From Pseudomonadota bacterium (GTDB taxonomy: Bacteria > Pseudomonadota > Alphaproteobacteria > Rhizobiales > Beijerinckiaceae): a stretch of 64,000 nucleotides of DNA. Positions 53,852-61,224 of this stretch are shown here, piece after piece; position 1 is the first letter of the stretch, and every line of letters starts with the position of its first letter. Both the position numbers and the translations under genes were made by a program. Where the stretch lies: positions 558,001 through 622,000 of the forward strand of contig JAIUNR010000001.1 in NCBI GenBank assembly GCA_020161575.1. The letters run 5' to 3'. Below the pieces are notes generated by a model, which was not told where the DNA came from, searched no databases, and saw only the letters and a list, made by a program, of their open reading frames with translations.

Positions 53852-55459
53852 ATGCCGCTTTTCACGCCGATCGATATCGCCCGTTTCATCAATCCCGATA
53901 GGCGGGAGGTTATCCGGACCCTGGGGCTTGGCGCAGGGTTCTTTCTGACGGAAAGCACGGTTTCGCAGCATCTCTGGGCCAAGCCTTTCTTCAAGGCGGA
54001 CCCGTTTTCGCTCGGTGTCGCTTCCGGCGATCCGGCGGCGGATGGCTTCGTCATCTGGACCCGCCTCGCGCCGGCACCGCTGAAGACTGCGGGCGGAATG
54101 CCGCCCGTCGCTGTAGAGGTCGCCTGGGAGCTGGCTGCCGACGAGGCTTTCCTCAAGCCTGTCCGCAGCGGCAAGGCCATTGCCAAACCGGCGATGGCAC
54201 ACGCGATCCATGTTGAAATCGGCGGGCTTGAGACGGGGCGTGAGTATTTCTACCGCTTCTCGATCGAGGGGATACGCTCGCCGGTTGGCCGCGCGAAGAC
54301 CTTTCCCGTGCCCAGCGCGGCGGCTTCGATCCGCTTCGTTTCCGCCGGGTGCCAGCGCTACGAGGACGGCTTCTTCACCGCCTGGCGCGCGATCGCGCAG
54401 GAAAGGCCGGATTTCGTCGCCCATTACGGCGATTACATCTACGAGTACAAGGCGATCAAACCGGATGCGAGCCGGCCCGTGCCCATCGCTCGCGATATGC
54501 CGGGCATGCCGGAAAAATGCCTGACGCTGAACGATTTCCGGCAGCGCTATGCAATCTACAAGCTCGACCCCGATTTGCAGGCGGCGCACGCGGCGGCGCC
54601 CTTCCTTTCGAGTTTCGATGATCACGAGGTCGAGAATAACTGGGCGGGGTTCGACAGCGAATACGAGGGTGTTTCAAAGCGCGCCTTCGCCCTGCGGCGG
54701 GCGGCGGCCTTCCAGGCATGGTACGAGCACACGCCGCTGCGCGCCGCGCAGATGCCGAAAGGACCGGATATCCTTGCCTATCGCCGGTTCCGTCTGGGTG
54801 ATCTCCTTCAGGTCGATATGCTCGATACGAGGCAATACCGGGATCCCCAGCCTTGCGGGGATGGCTGGAAATATTGCGTCGATGCGCGGGATGAACGCCG
54901 CACCATGCTTGGCAAGGCGCAGGAATCCTGGCTCTTCTCGGGGTTCGCTGGCAAGCCCGCGCGCTGGAACCTGATCGCACAGCAAGTGCCGATGATGCGC
55001 TTCGACCGCGATCCCGATTCGACGCTTGTCGAGACGCATATGGACAAGTGGGACGGCGCCGAGGCAGCGCGCAAACGCCTTTTCGACGCGGCGAAAGAAG
55101 CAAAGCTCGCCAACCTGGTGGTTCTCGCCGGCGATGTGCATCACAATCGCGCGGCGGAGCTGAAGGTGAATTTCGACGATCCCGCTTCGGCCAATATCGG
55201 GGTGGAATTTGTTGCGACGTCGATTTCCTCGGGAGGAGATGGAGAGGCCCAACCCAAATCGACGTCGAAGCTGATGCAGGCGAATCCGCATCTCAAATTC
55301 TTCAACGCCCAGCGTGGCTATGTCGCGCATACGCTTGATGCCGCGCGCTGGCGGGCAGATTACAGGGTGCTCGACAAGGTCAGCACGAAAGACGGCGCCG
55401 CTTCCACACGCGCTTCCTTCGTCGTGGAGAGCGGAAAGCCCGTGCTGGAAAAGGCATGA
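53852..55459 (+). CDS. phoD: PhoD-type alkaline phosphatase/phosphodiesterase
   Basis: 535 residues of the PhoD family (PF09423 and its N-terminal domain). An N-terminal twin-arginine signal (DRREVIRTLGLGAGFFLT) predicts Tat export. The conserved FVSAGCQRYEDGF, VAHYGDYIYEY, SSFDDHEVENNW and LAGDVHHNRAAELK carry the metal and active-site residues. PhoD enzymes release phosphate from nucleotides and teichoic-acid-like phosphodiesters, using Ca2+ and Fe3+. A hairpin covers its Shine-Dalgarno sequence; no Pho box was identified with certainty. Confidence 0.92.
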   Translation: MPLFTPIDIARFINPDRREVIRTLGLGAGFFLTESTVSQHLWAKPFFKADPFSLGVASGDPAADGFVIWTRLAPAPLKTAGGMPPVAVEVAWELAADEAFLKPVRSGKAIAKPAMAHAIHVEIGGLETGREYFYRFSIEGIRSPVGRAKTFPVPSAAASIRFVSAGCQRYEDGFFTAWRAIAQERPDFVAHYGDYIYEYKAIKPDASRPVPIARDMPGMPEKCLTLNDFRQRYAIYKLDPDLQAAHAAAPFLSSFDDHEVENNWAGFDSEYEGVSKRAFALRRAAAFQAWYEHTPLRAAQMPKGPDILAYRRFRLGDLLQVDMLDTRQYRDPQPCGDGWKYCVDARDERRTMLGKAQESWLFSGFAGKPARWNLIAQQVPMMRFDRDPDSTLVETHMDKWDGAEAARKRLFDAAKEAKLANLVVLAGDVHHNRAAELKVNFDDPASANIGVEFVATSISSGGDGEAQPKSTSKLMQANPHLKFFNAQRGYVAHTLDAARWRADYRVLDKVSTKDGAASTRASFVVESGKPVLEKA

Positions 55460-55758
55460 GGCTGCGGATGCCCGCGCCCGTTCTGTGGCTCTTGGGCAAC
55501 ATTTGTTATGATTCCAATCTGATGGGTGAGGTGCAGAAAAAAACGCCGCTTTTGCGCCACAAAGGCGCGCCCAAGTCACATTCTGCTAACGTCCTTGGAT
55601 GATTGGTCTTTCCTGTGATTGGACGCCGCGCTTGCTGATGACAGGGGCTTGCCTGGCAAGCAGCCTGGCGCATTGAGAGGGGTGGCGCTCTGTGGCACTT
55701 CTGGGCGCTTGAAATCGCACGAATGACGCCATGCGTCGGGGATGAAAAGGGTAGGGAT

Positions 55759-57489
55759 ATGGATCATCGCGTTTACGACAAGAAGAGGTTGCCGAGCCGT
55801 CACGTGACGGAAGGCCCGGAACGGGCGCCGCACCGCTCCTATCTCTACGCGATGGGCCTCACGACCTCCCAGATTCACCAGCCGCTGGTTGGCGTCGCTT
55901 CGTGCTGGAACGAAGCCGCCCCGTGCAATATCGCGCTGATGCGTCAGGCACAGGCGGTGAAGAAGGGCGTTGCCGCCGCGAATGGCACGCCACGCGAATT
56001 CTGCACCATCACCGTGACTGATGGCATCGCGATGGGCCATCAGGGCATGAAATCCTCGCTCGTCTCGCGCGATGTGATCGCGGATTCGGTCGAACTCACG
56101 ATGCGCGGCCATTCCTATGACGCGCTGGTCGGGCTTGCCGGCTGCGACAAATCCCTGCCGGGCATGATGATGGCGATGGTGCGCCTCAACGTGCCTTCCA
56201 TCTTCATCTATGGCGGCTCGATCCTGCCGGGCACCTTCAAGGGCAAGCCCGTCACCGTGCAGGACGTGTTCGAGGCCGTGGGCAAGCATTCCGTCGGCGC
56301 GATGTCGGACGGTGATCTCGATGAGCTTGAAAAGGCGGCCTGCCCTTCGGCTGGTGCCTGCGGCGCGCAGTTCACCGCCAACACGATGGCGACCGTCTCC
56401 GAGGCGATCGGCCTGGCGCTGCCCTATTCGGCCGGTGCGCCGGCGCCTTACGAGATCCGCGATCAATTCTGCATGACCGCGGGCGAGATGATCATGGAGC
56501 TGATCGCGCGTAATATCCGCCCGCGCGACATCGTCACCCGCAAGGCGCTGGAAAACGCCGCGACCGTGGTGGCGGCTTCCGGCGGCTCCACCAATGCCGC
56601 GCTGCATCTGCCGGCGATCGCGCATGAATGCGGCATCAAGTTCGACCTCTTCGATGTGGCCGAAATCTTCCGCAAGACTCCCTATATCGCGGACCTGAAG
56701 CCCGGCGGGCGCTATGTCGCGAAGGACATGTTCGAGGTTGGCGGCATCCCGCTGCTCATGAAGACCCTGCTCGATCACGGCTTCATGCATGGCGATTGCA
56801 TGACCGTGACCGGCCGGACCATGGCGGAAAACCTCGCAAACGTGAAATGGAACGACGAGCAGGATGTGGTGCGCCCCGCGAACAAGCCGCTCTCGCCCAA
56901 TGGCGGTGTTGTGGAGCTGCGCGGCAATCTCGCGCCTGAAGGGGCGATCGTGAAGATCGCCGGCATGGCCGAGGATCGGTTGAAATTCTCCGGCCCGGCG
57001 CGCTGCTTCGATAATGAGGAAGCCTGTTTCGAGGCCGTCACCAAGCGCCAGTACAAGGAAGGCGATGTGTTCGTCATCCGCTATGAGGGGCCGCGCGGCG
57101 GGCCGGGCATGCGCGAGATGCTGGCGACCACCGCCGCGCTTTATGGCCAGGGCATGGGCGACAAGGTGGCGCTGATCACCGATGGCCGTTTCTCCGGCGC
57201 GACACGCGGCTTCTGCGTCGGCCATGTCGGCCCCGAAGCGGCGGTCTGCGGCCCGATCGCACTTCTTCAGGATGGCGACATCATTGATCTCGATGCGATC
57301 ACGGGAACGCTGCAAGTCCGCCTTACGGACGCCCAACTTGAAGCGCGTCGTAAGGACTGGAAGCCGCGGGAGACCGATTATGCCTCCGGCGCGCTGTGGA
57401 AATACGCCCAGATCGTGGGTTCCGCGCGCGATGGCGCCGTGACTCATCCGGGCGGAAAGGCCGAGAAGCACTGCTATGCAGATATCTGA
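55759..57489 (+). CDS. ilvD: Dihydroxy-acid dehydratase
   Basis: Third step of branched-chain amino acid synthesis. The 576-residue protein has the Fe-S cluster cysteines in VASCWNEA (C49), [10 protein letters not shown] (C129) and [14 protein letters not shown] (C195/C201), and the metal-site segments [10 protein letters not shown] and [11 protein letters not shown]. The start [10 protein letters not shown] at 55759 follows AGGGT. The 299 bases upstream hold one short hairpin (GCTTGC-CTG-GCAAGC) and no clear leader peptide. The ExoR-like gene overlaps its end by 14 bases. Confidence 0.96.
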   Translation: MDHRVYDKKRLPSRHVTEGPERAPHRSYLYAMGLTTSQIHQPLVGVASCWNEAAPCNIALMRQAQAVKKGVAAANGTPREFCTITVTDGIAMGHQGMKSSLVSRDVIADSVELTMRGHSYDALVGLAGCDKSLPGMMMAMVRLNVPSIFIYGGSILPGTFKGKPVTVQDVFEAVGKHSVGAMSDGDLDELEKAACPSAGACGAQFTANTMATVSEAIGLALPYSAGAPAPYEIRDQFCMTAGEMIMELIARNIRPRDIVTRKALENAATVVAASGGSTNAALHLPAIAHECGIKFDLFDVAEIFRKTPYIADLKPGGRYVAKDMFEVGGIPLLMKTLLDHGFMHGDCMTVTGRTMAENLANVKWNDEQDVVRPANKPLSPNGGVVELRGNLAPEGAIVKIAGMAEDRLKFSGPARCFDNEEACFEAVTKRQYKEGDVFVIRYEGPRGGPGMREMLATTAALYGQGMGDKVALITDGRFSGATRGFCVGHVGPEAAVCGPIALLQDGDIIDLDAITGTLQVRLTDAQLEARRKDWKPRETDYASGALWKYAQIVGSARDGAVTHPGGKAEKHCYADI

Positions 57490-58339
57490 GCGAATTCGCC
57501 GACCGATCGGGCACGACCTGTTCCTCGCCCTGGGCCTGCTTCTGGCAGCGCTCACGGCGCCGGGCTTCGGTTTTATGGGCAAGGCCCGTGCCTTTGATGT
57601 CAAGGAAACCCCGCCCCAGCCGGTGGAGAAGGGGACCCTTTTCAAATCGGTTGGCGATTCGCTGCGCGCGGGCATCCGCGCGCTCTCAAGCGGCGACCCC
57701 GGCTCGGCTGTTGAGCCGCTCACCTTTGCGGCGCGTGAGGGCAATCTCGCGGCGCAATGGAAGCTGGGGCGCATGTATGCCGAAGGCGAGGGCGTTCGCC
57801 GCGACGATTACAAGGCCTATCAGAGCTTCAAGCAGATCGTCGATAACCGCCCGGACGAGAGCCCCGATTCCCCCAATGCGCGGCTGGTGGCGCAGGCTTT
57901 CGTCGCACTCGGCACCTACCATCTCTCCGGCATTCCAAGCCGCGTGAAGCGGGAGCCCGCGCGCGCCGCCGAAATGTTTCACTACGCGGCGGCCTTCTAC
58001 AACGATGCCGACGGGCAATATCACCTCGGGCGCCTCCTCGCGGAAGGGATGAGTGGGCCCAAGGATCTCCAGCAGGCCGCGCGCTGGTTCAACCTCGCTG
58101 CGGAGCAGGGGCATGTCCAGGCCCAGGCGCGGCTCGGCCAGTTGCTCTTCAACGGGGATGGCGTCCCCCGGCAGGCCCCGCGCGGGCTGATGTGGATGCA
58201 GATCGCCACCGTTCATGCTGATCCAGCCCGCGATGTCTGGATCATCGAGCTGAACGAACGTGCCCGCGAACTCGCAAGCGAGGATGAACGCAAGATCGCC
58301 GATTCTTTCGTCAGGAAGCGTCTGGGCGCCGGGCGCTGA
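57476..58339 (+). CDS. ExoR-like Sel1-repeat periplasmic protein
   Basis: 287 residues. An N-terminal signal or anchor (DLFLALGLLLAALTAPG) precedes Sel1-type repeats (AAREGNLAAQWKLGRMYAEG, DADGQYHLGRLLAEGMSG, QGHVQAQARLGQLLFNGDG). The run YHLSGIPSRVKREPARAAEM, LQQAARWFNLAAEQGH and ARELASEDERK line up, from memory, with Sinorhizobium ExoR, the periplasmic inhibitor of the ExoS-ChvI system that controls exopolysaccharide. It overlaps ilvD by 14 bases, so it is cotranscribed with a housekeeping gene. No ExoS-ChvI genes are in the window. Confidence 0.75.
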   Translation: MQISERIRRPIGHDLFLALGLLLAALTAPGFGFMGKARAFDVKETPPQPVEKGTLFKSVGDSLRAGIRALSSGDPGSAVEPLTFAAREGNLAAQWKLGRMYAEGEGVRRDDYKAYQSFKQIVDNRPDESPDSPNARLVAQAFVALGTYHLSGIPSRVKREPARAAEMFHYAAAFYNDADGQYHLGRLLAEGMSGPKDLQQAARWFNLAAEQGHVQAQARLGQLLFNGDGVPRQAPRGLMWMQIATVHADPARDVWIIELNERARELASEDERKIADSFVRKRLGAGR

Positions 58340-58474
58340 GCAAAGCTGGCTTTTCCGCCTGAAATGCGCGATCCTGCCCCGAGGCAGGGGGATCGGCGCA
58401 ATGTGCCGCCGCGCACATCGAGGCGCGCGGCATCATGGCTATTCTCCAGGCCAGATCATGCCGGAGGAATTTCC

Positions 58475-59428
58475 GTGAGAACGCCGCCCGTTTTTGCCGC
58501 AAAGCGCCCGCCGCGAGTGTTGCTTGCAGCTTTGGGTGTTTTTCTGCTGGCCTTTTCCTCCGAAGCTGCTGAGCCGATTGGACAATCGGAGAAAATCGAG
58601 AATCGGGTTTCCGGCCTTGTCGAGAACAATACGCGCGTTCTGGCCGTACCGGATCCAGTGCATCGCGAGGAAATCATCCGCACGGAAACGAAGGCGCAGG
58701 CGCATTTACGCCTCAAGGACGAGAGCGATCTTCGTCTTGGCCCCGATGCCAGCCTGAAACTTGATGCGACCGTGTTCTCCGGCAAACCGGGCGCCGCGAT
58801 GGAACTTGCGCGCGGGACGATGCGCTTCGTCTCCGGCAACGGGCCGAAGGGGAGCTATCTCATCAGGACGCCGGTGGCCACGGTGGGCCTGCGCGGCACG
58901 ACGGTCGAGGTGACGATTCGCAACAACCGCACCTATGTCTCGCTGCATGAGGGCGCCGCGCAGATCTGCACCCGCTCCGGCCGCTGCATGGACCTCACCG
59001 ACGCTTGTACTTTCCTTTCGGTCGATAGTCGCGGCGTGACGCTGCCGCAGCCGCTGAACCGGCGCACGCCGAGCTTTTCCGGCCAATGCACGGGCGATTT
59101 CTGCGTGCAGGACCGCTGCTCGCAACAGCTTTCCAATACGAATCCGGCGCCGCCGGCCGCCACCCCCCGTACGCCGCGCCCACCCAAGGCCAATCCGCCG
59201 CGGCAGAACCCGCCGAAGAAGCGCCCGCCGCGCGCGAGCCGCCTCGCGGATGACGAATATGACGTGGATGAACCGGTGCTGATCGGGCCGCGCCATGCAC
59301 CGCCGCCGATCTTCGTGCCGATCCCTGGTTTCACGATCGGCCCCGTGATCGGACCCGGAAGGGGGCCGCGCATGCCCGGCAGCCCGAATTACCCAACGCG
59401 CATTCCCGGCAAGCGCGGGCTCTTCTGA
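58475..59428 (+). CDS. FecR-domain exported protein with proline-rich tail
   Basis: 317 residues. A GTG start at 58475 has GGAGGAA seven bases upstream and gives a signal peptide (RPPRVLLAALGVFLLAFSSEA). The FecR domain (PF04773) spans about 45-175: TKAQAHLRLKDESDLRLGPDASL and GSYLIRTPVATVGLRGTTVEV are typical. Three cysteine-rich segments follow, then a Pro/Arg-rich tail. Unlike FecR anti-sigma proteins, no sigma factor or TonB receptor is adjacent; this type is a stand-alone envelope protein of unknown role. It converges on xth. Confidence 0.8.
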   Translation: MRTPPVFAAKRPPRVLLAALGVFLLAFSSEAAEPIGQSEKIENRVSGLVENNTRVLAVPDPVHREEIIRTETKAQAHLRLKDESDLRLGPDASLKLDATVFSGKPGAAMELARGTMRFVSGNGPKGSYLIRTPVATVGLRGTTVEVTIRNNRTYVSLHEGAAQICTRSGRCMDLTDACTFLSVDSRGVTLPQPLNRRTPSFSGQCTGDFCVQDRCSQQLSNTNPAPPAATPRTPRPPKANPPRQNPPKKRPPRASRLADDEYDVDEPVLIGPRHAPPPIFVPIPGFTIGPVIGPGRGPRMPGSPNYPTRIPGKRGLF

Positions 59429-59429
59429 G

Positions 59430-60206
59430 CTACCCCAGCCGGCACCAGACAGGCACATGATCGGAGGGTTTCTCCTCAGCTCTCAGATCCTTGTCGATGC
59501 CGGTTTCCTTGAGCGCATCGGCCGCGCGCGGCGAGAGCAGCAGGTGGTCGATGCGGATGCCGTTGTTGCGCTGCCAGGCGCCGGCCTGATAATCCCAGAA
59601 GGTATAGAGCCCGGCGGCATCGCTCTGCGCGCGGATCGCATCCGTGAAGCCGAGGTTGAGGAGACGGCGATAGGCCGCGCGGCTTTCGGGCAGGAAGAGC
59701 GCGTCGCTCACCCAAGCCTCTGGGAATTTCACGTCGCGCGGTTCGGGGATGATGTTGTAATCGCCGGCGATGACGAGCTTTTCCTCGTGTTTCAGCAGGG
59801 CCTCGGCATGGGCGGTCAGCGCCTTCATGAAGGCGAGCTTGTAATCGTATTTCGGGCCGGGCGCCGGATTGCCGTTGGGGAAATAGATCCCGCAGACCCG
59901 GATCGCCTCGCCGGGAACCGAAACCACCGCCTCGATATAGCGCGCCTGTTCATCCTCGAAGCCGGGCAGGCCGCGATGTTCGATCTCCATCGGGTGTCTG
60001 GAGAGGATTGCGACGCCGTTGAAGGTCTTTTGGCCGTGCGTGGCGACGTTGTAGCCCAATGCCTCGATCTCGGCGCGCGGGAAGGCGTCGTCGACGCATT
60101 TCAGCTCCTGAAGGCACACGATATCCGGCGCGCGGGCCTGCAGCCAGCGGGTGAGATGCTCGATGCGCTGGCGGACGGAATTGACGTTGAAGGTCGCGAT
60201 GATCAT
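59430..60206 (-). CDS. xth: Exodeoxyribonuclease III
   Basis: 258-residue AP endonuclease of the ExoIII/Exo-Endo-Phos family used in base excision repair. Active-site parts are ATFNVNSVRQR, CLQELKC (metal Glu), IAGDYNIIP (Asp-Asn pair) and KPSDHVPVWC (final Asp-His). The start MIIATFNVNS is typical. It converges with the FecR-domain gene, the stop codons one base apart. Confidence 0.95.
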   Translation of the reverse strand: MIIATFNVNSVRQRIEHLTRWLQARAPDIVCLQELKCVDDAFPRAEIEALGYNVATHGQKTFNGVAILSRHPMEIEHRGLPGFEDEQARYIEAVVSVPGEAIRVCGIYFPNGNPAPGPKYDYKLAFMKALTAHAEALLKHEEKLVIAGDYNIIPEPRDVKFPEAWVSDALFLPESRAAYRRLLNLGFTDAIRAQSDAAGLYTFWDYQAGAWQRNNGIRIDHLLLSPRAADALKETGIDKDLRAEEKPSDHVPVWCRLG

Positions 60207-60243
60207 GGGGTGAGATTAGCGGGCCGAGGCCGTTGGCACCACC

Positions 60244-60276
60244 GTCATGGCCGGGCTTGGCCCGGCCATCCACGAC
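60244..60276. repeat. Palindromic repeat, family B, copy 1
   Basis: GTCATGGCCGGGCTTGG CCCGGCCAT...GAC: a 33-base element with GGCCGGGC/GCCCGGCC arms and GTCATGG ends. It abuts the stop codon of the GIY-YIG gene. Confidence 0.85.
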
Positions 60277-60561
60277 TTACACAAGCGTTTCATAAAGATC
60301 CGTCCAATCGGGATTTTCCGCCATGATCAGCCGCACCTTCCACGCGCGGGGCCATTTCTTGATCGCGCTTTCGCGCTGGATGGCATCACGGATATCCTCG
60401 AGATGCTCAAACCAGACAAGGCGCCTGAGGCCATAGCGCTTGGTGAAGCCGGGGATCAGCCCTTCGCGGTGTTCATGGGCGCGGCGGGCAATGTCATTGG
60501 TGACGCCGCAATAGAGCGTGCCGTTGGGGCGGTTCGACATGAGATAGACATAGCCGCCCAT
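60277..60561 (-). CDS. GIY-YIG nuclease superfamily protein
   Basis: 94 residues with a single GIY-YIG domain (PF01541, YhbQ/UvrC-like small group): YVYLMSNRPNGTLYCGVT corresponds to the GIY-10-YIG motif, followed by RRAHEHREG and a RESAIKKWPR segment with the conserved Arg and Glu. These free domains are common in Rhizobiales and unassigned. It is bracketed by two copies of palindromic repeat B (60244-60276 and 60591-60623). Confidence 0.9.
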   Translation of the reverse strand: MGGYVYLMSNRPNGTLYCGVTNDIARRAHEHREGLIPGFTKRYGLRRLVWFEHLEDIRDAIQRESAIKKWPRAWKVRLIMAENPDWTDLYETLV

Positions 60562-60590
60562 CTGCGCCTCGCCGGATTGGACTTTTCTGC

Positions 60591-60623
60591 GTCATGGCCG
60601 GGCTTGACCCGGCCATCCATGAC
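60591..60623. repeat. Palindromic repeat, family B, copy 2
   Basis: GTCATGGCCGGGCTTGACCC GGCCATCCATGAC, 33 bases, differing from copy 1 at three positions. It lies 29 bases upstream of the GIY-YIG start. Confidence 0.85.
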
Positions 60624-60701
60624 TTTGGCCCGGTATGCGCGGAATGCAAAGATGGCTCGTAGCCAAGATGTCGTGGAAAGACCGGCGTGGAAAGGCAAGA
60701 C

Positions 60702-60731
60702 GTGGATGGCCGGGCCAAGCCCGGCCATGAC
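60702..60731. repeat. Palindromic repeat, family B, copy 3
   Basis: GTGGATGGCCGGGCCAAGCC CGGCCATGAC, 30 bases, in the opposite orientation to copies 1 and 2. Confidence 0.85.
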
Positions 60732-60802
60732 GGTGGCAGGTGGGAGGGGCGTAGCGCGGGAGGCGGGGGCGCTTTCCGGTCCTCCCAACGCCCCTCGCTT
60801 CG

Positions 60803-60835
60803 TCATGCCCGGGCTTGGCCCGGGCATCCATGACT
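60803..60835. repeat. Palindromic repeat, family B, copy 4
   Basis: GTCATGCCCGGGCTTGGCCC GGGCATCCATGAC, 33 bases. Its arm reads GCCCGGGC where the others read GGCCGGGC, with the matching change in the other arm, so pairing is kept. It ends beside the terminator of the small ORF. Confidence 0.85.
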
Positions 60836-60867
60836 TGAAAAAGGAAAGGCGGCACTTCCGTGCCGCC
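60836..60867 (-). terminator. Intrinsic terminator of the 28-codon ORF
   Basis: On the minus strand GGCGGCAC-GGAA-GTGCCGCC is a perfect 8-bp stem with a GGAA loop, followed by TTTCCTTTTTC. It starts seven bases after the stop codon of the small ORF. Confidence 0.8.
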
Positions 60868-60873
60868 CCCCTG

Positions 60874-60960
60874 TCAAATGAACATCTTGATGATGACCGC
60901 AAGTGCCAGGAGGCACCGCGCCACATTGATGTTCACATTGATCCGAATGGATTTCCGCAT
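60874..60960 (-). CDS. 28-residue small hydrophobic protein candidate
   Basis: The frame reads MRKSIRINVNINVARCLLAL and then eight more residues ending KMFI. GGAGGG lies seven bases before the ATG, a better Shine-Dalgarno than most genes in the window, and an intrinsic terminator starts seven bases after the stop. The N-terminus is basic and alternates polar and hydrophobic residues; the second half (about residues 13-28) is a short hydrophobic helix. No family is recognised with certainty. It is too short for most gene finders. Confidence 0.6.
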   Translation of the reverse strand: MRKSIRINVNINVARCLLALAVIIKMFI

Positions 60961-61224
60961 AGGAAAGCCCTCCGGGTCACAGCGCCGCGACCCTTAAGGG
61001 TTGCGTTCGTCATGGTGATCGAATGGAACAATGCGCCATTCATCACTGCATCGCCTCTCCCTCAGCCTTGTACTTCGGCATCAGGAGACCCGGAGTGCCA
61101 GTTCGGGTTCCCTCCGGTTGGTCCGTAAGGACTCCATTGGACCGAACTTCTCCGGCCGCTGGTTATCCTTGGCGGGTAGCCGCTTTGGCAAAGCGGGGCG
61201 CCGTGGGCCAGCAGATCTAATTCC

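Larger units (their letters stand above)
60624..61224. other. Intergenic region with repeats and a small ORF
   Basis: 601 bases between the GIY-YIG and ribonucleotide reductase genes. It holds family B copies 3 and 4, the 28-codon ORF with its terminator, and an inverted repeat near 60982-61003 (CGCgACCC-TTAA-GGGTtGCG, one mismatched position) upstream of that ORF. From 61005 to 61224 I see no gene; one perfect hairpin, CCGCTTT-GGC-AAAGCGG, lies about 40 bases from the reductase stop codon, without a T tract. Confidence 0.5.

Noticed and set aside
55576-57774. 732-codon open frame opposite ilvD
   Set aside because: Antisense shadow of a conserved enzyme, without a ribosome site or domain.
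60277-60561. GIY-YIG gene as part of a homing intron or inteinic element
   Set aside because: It is a free 94-residue domain with no intron or host-gene split beside it; only flanking palindromes are unusual.
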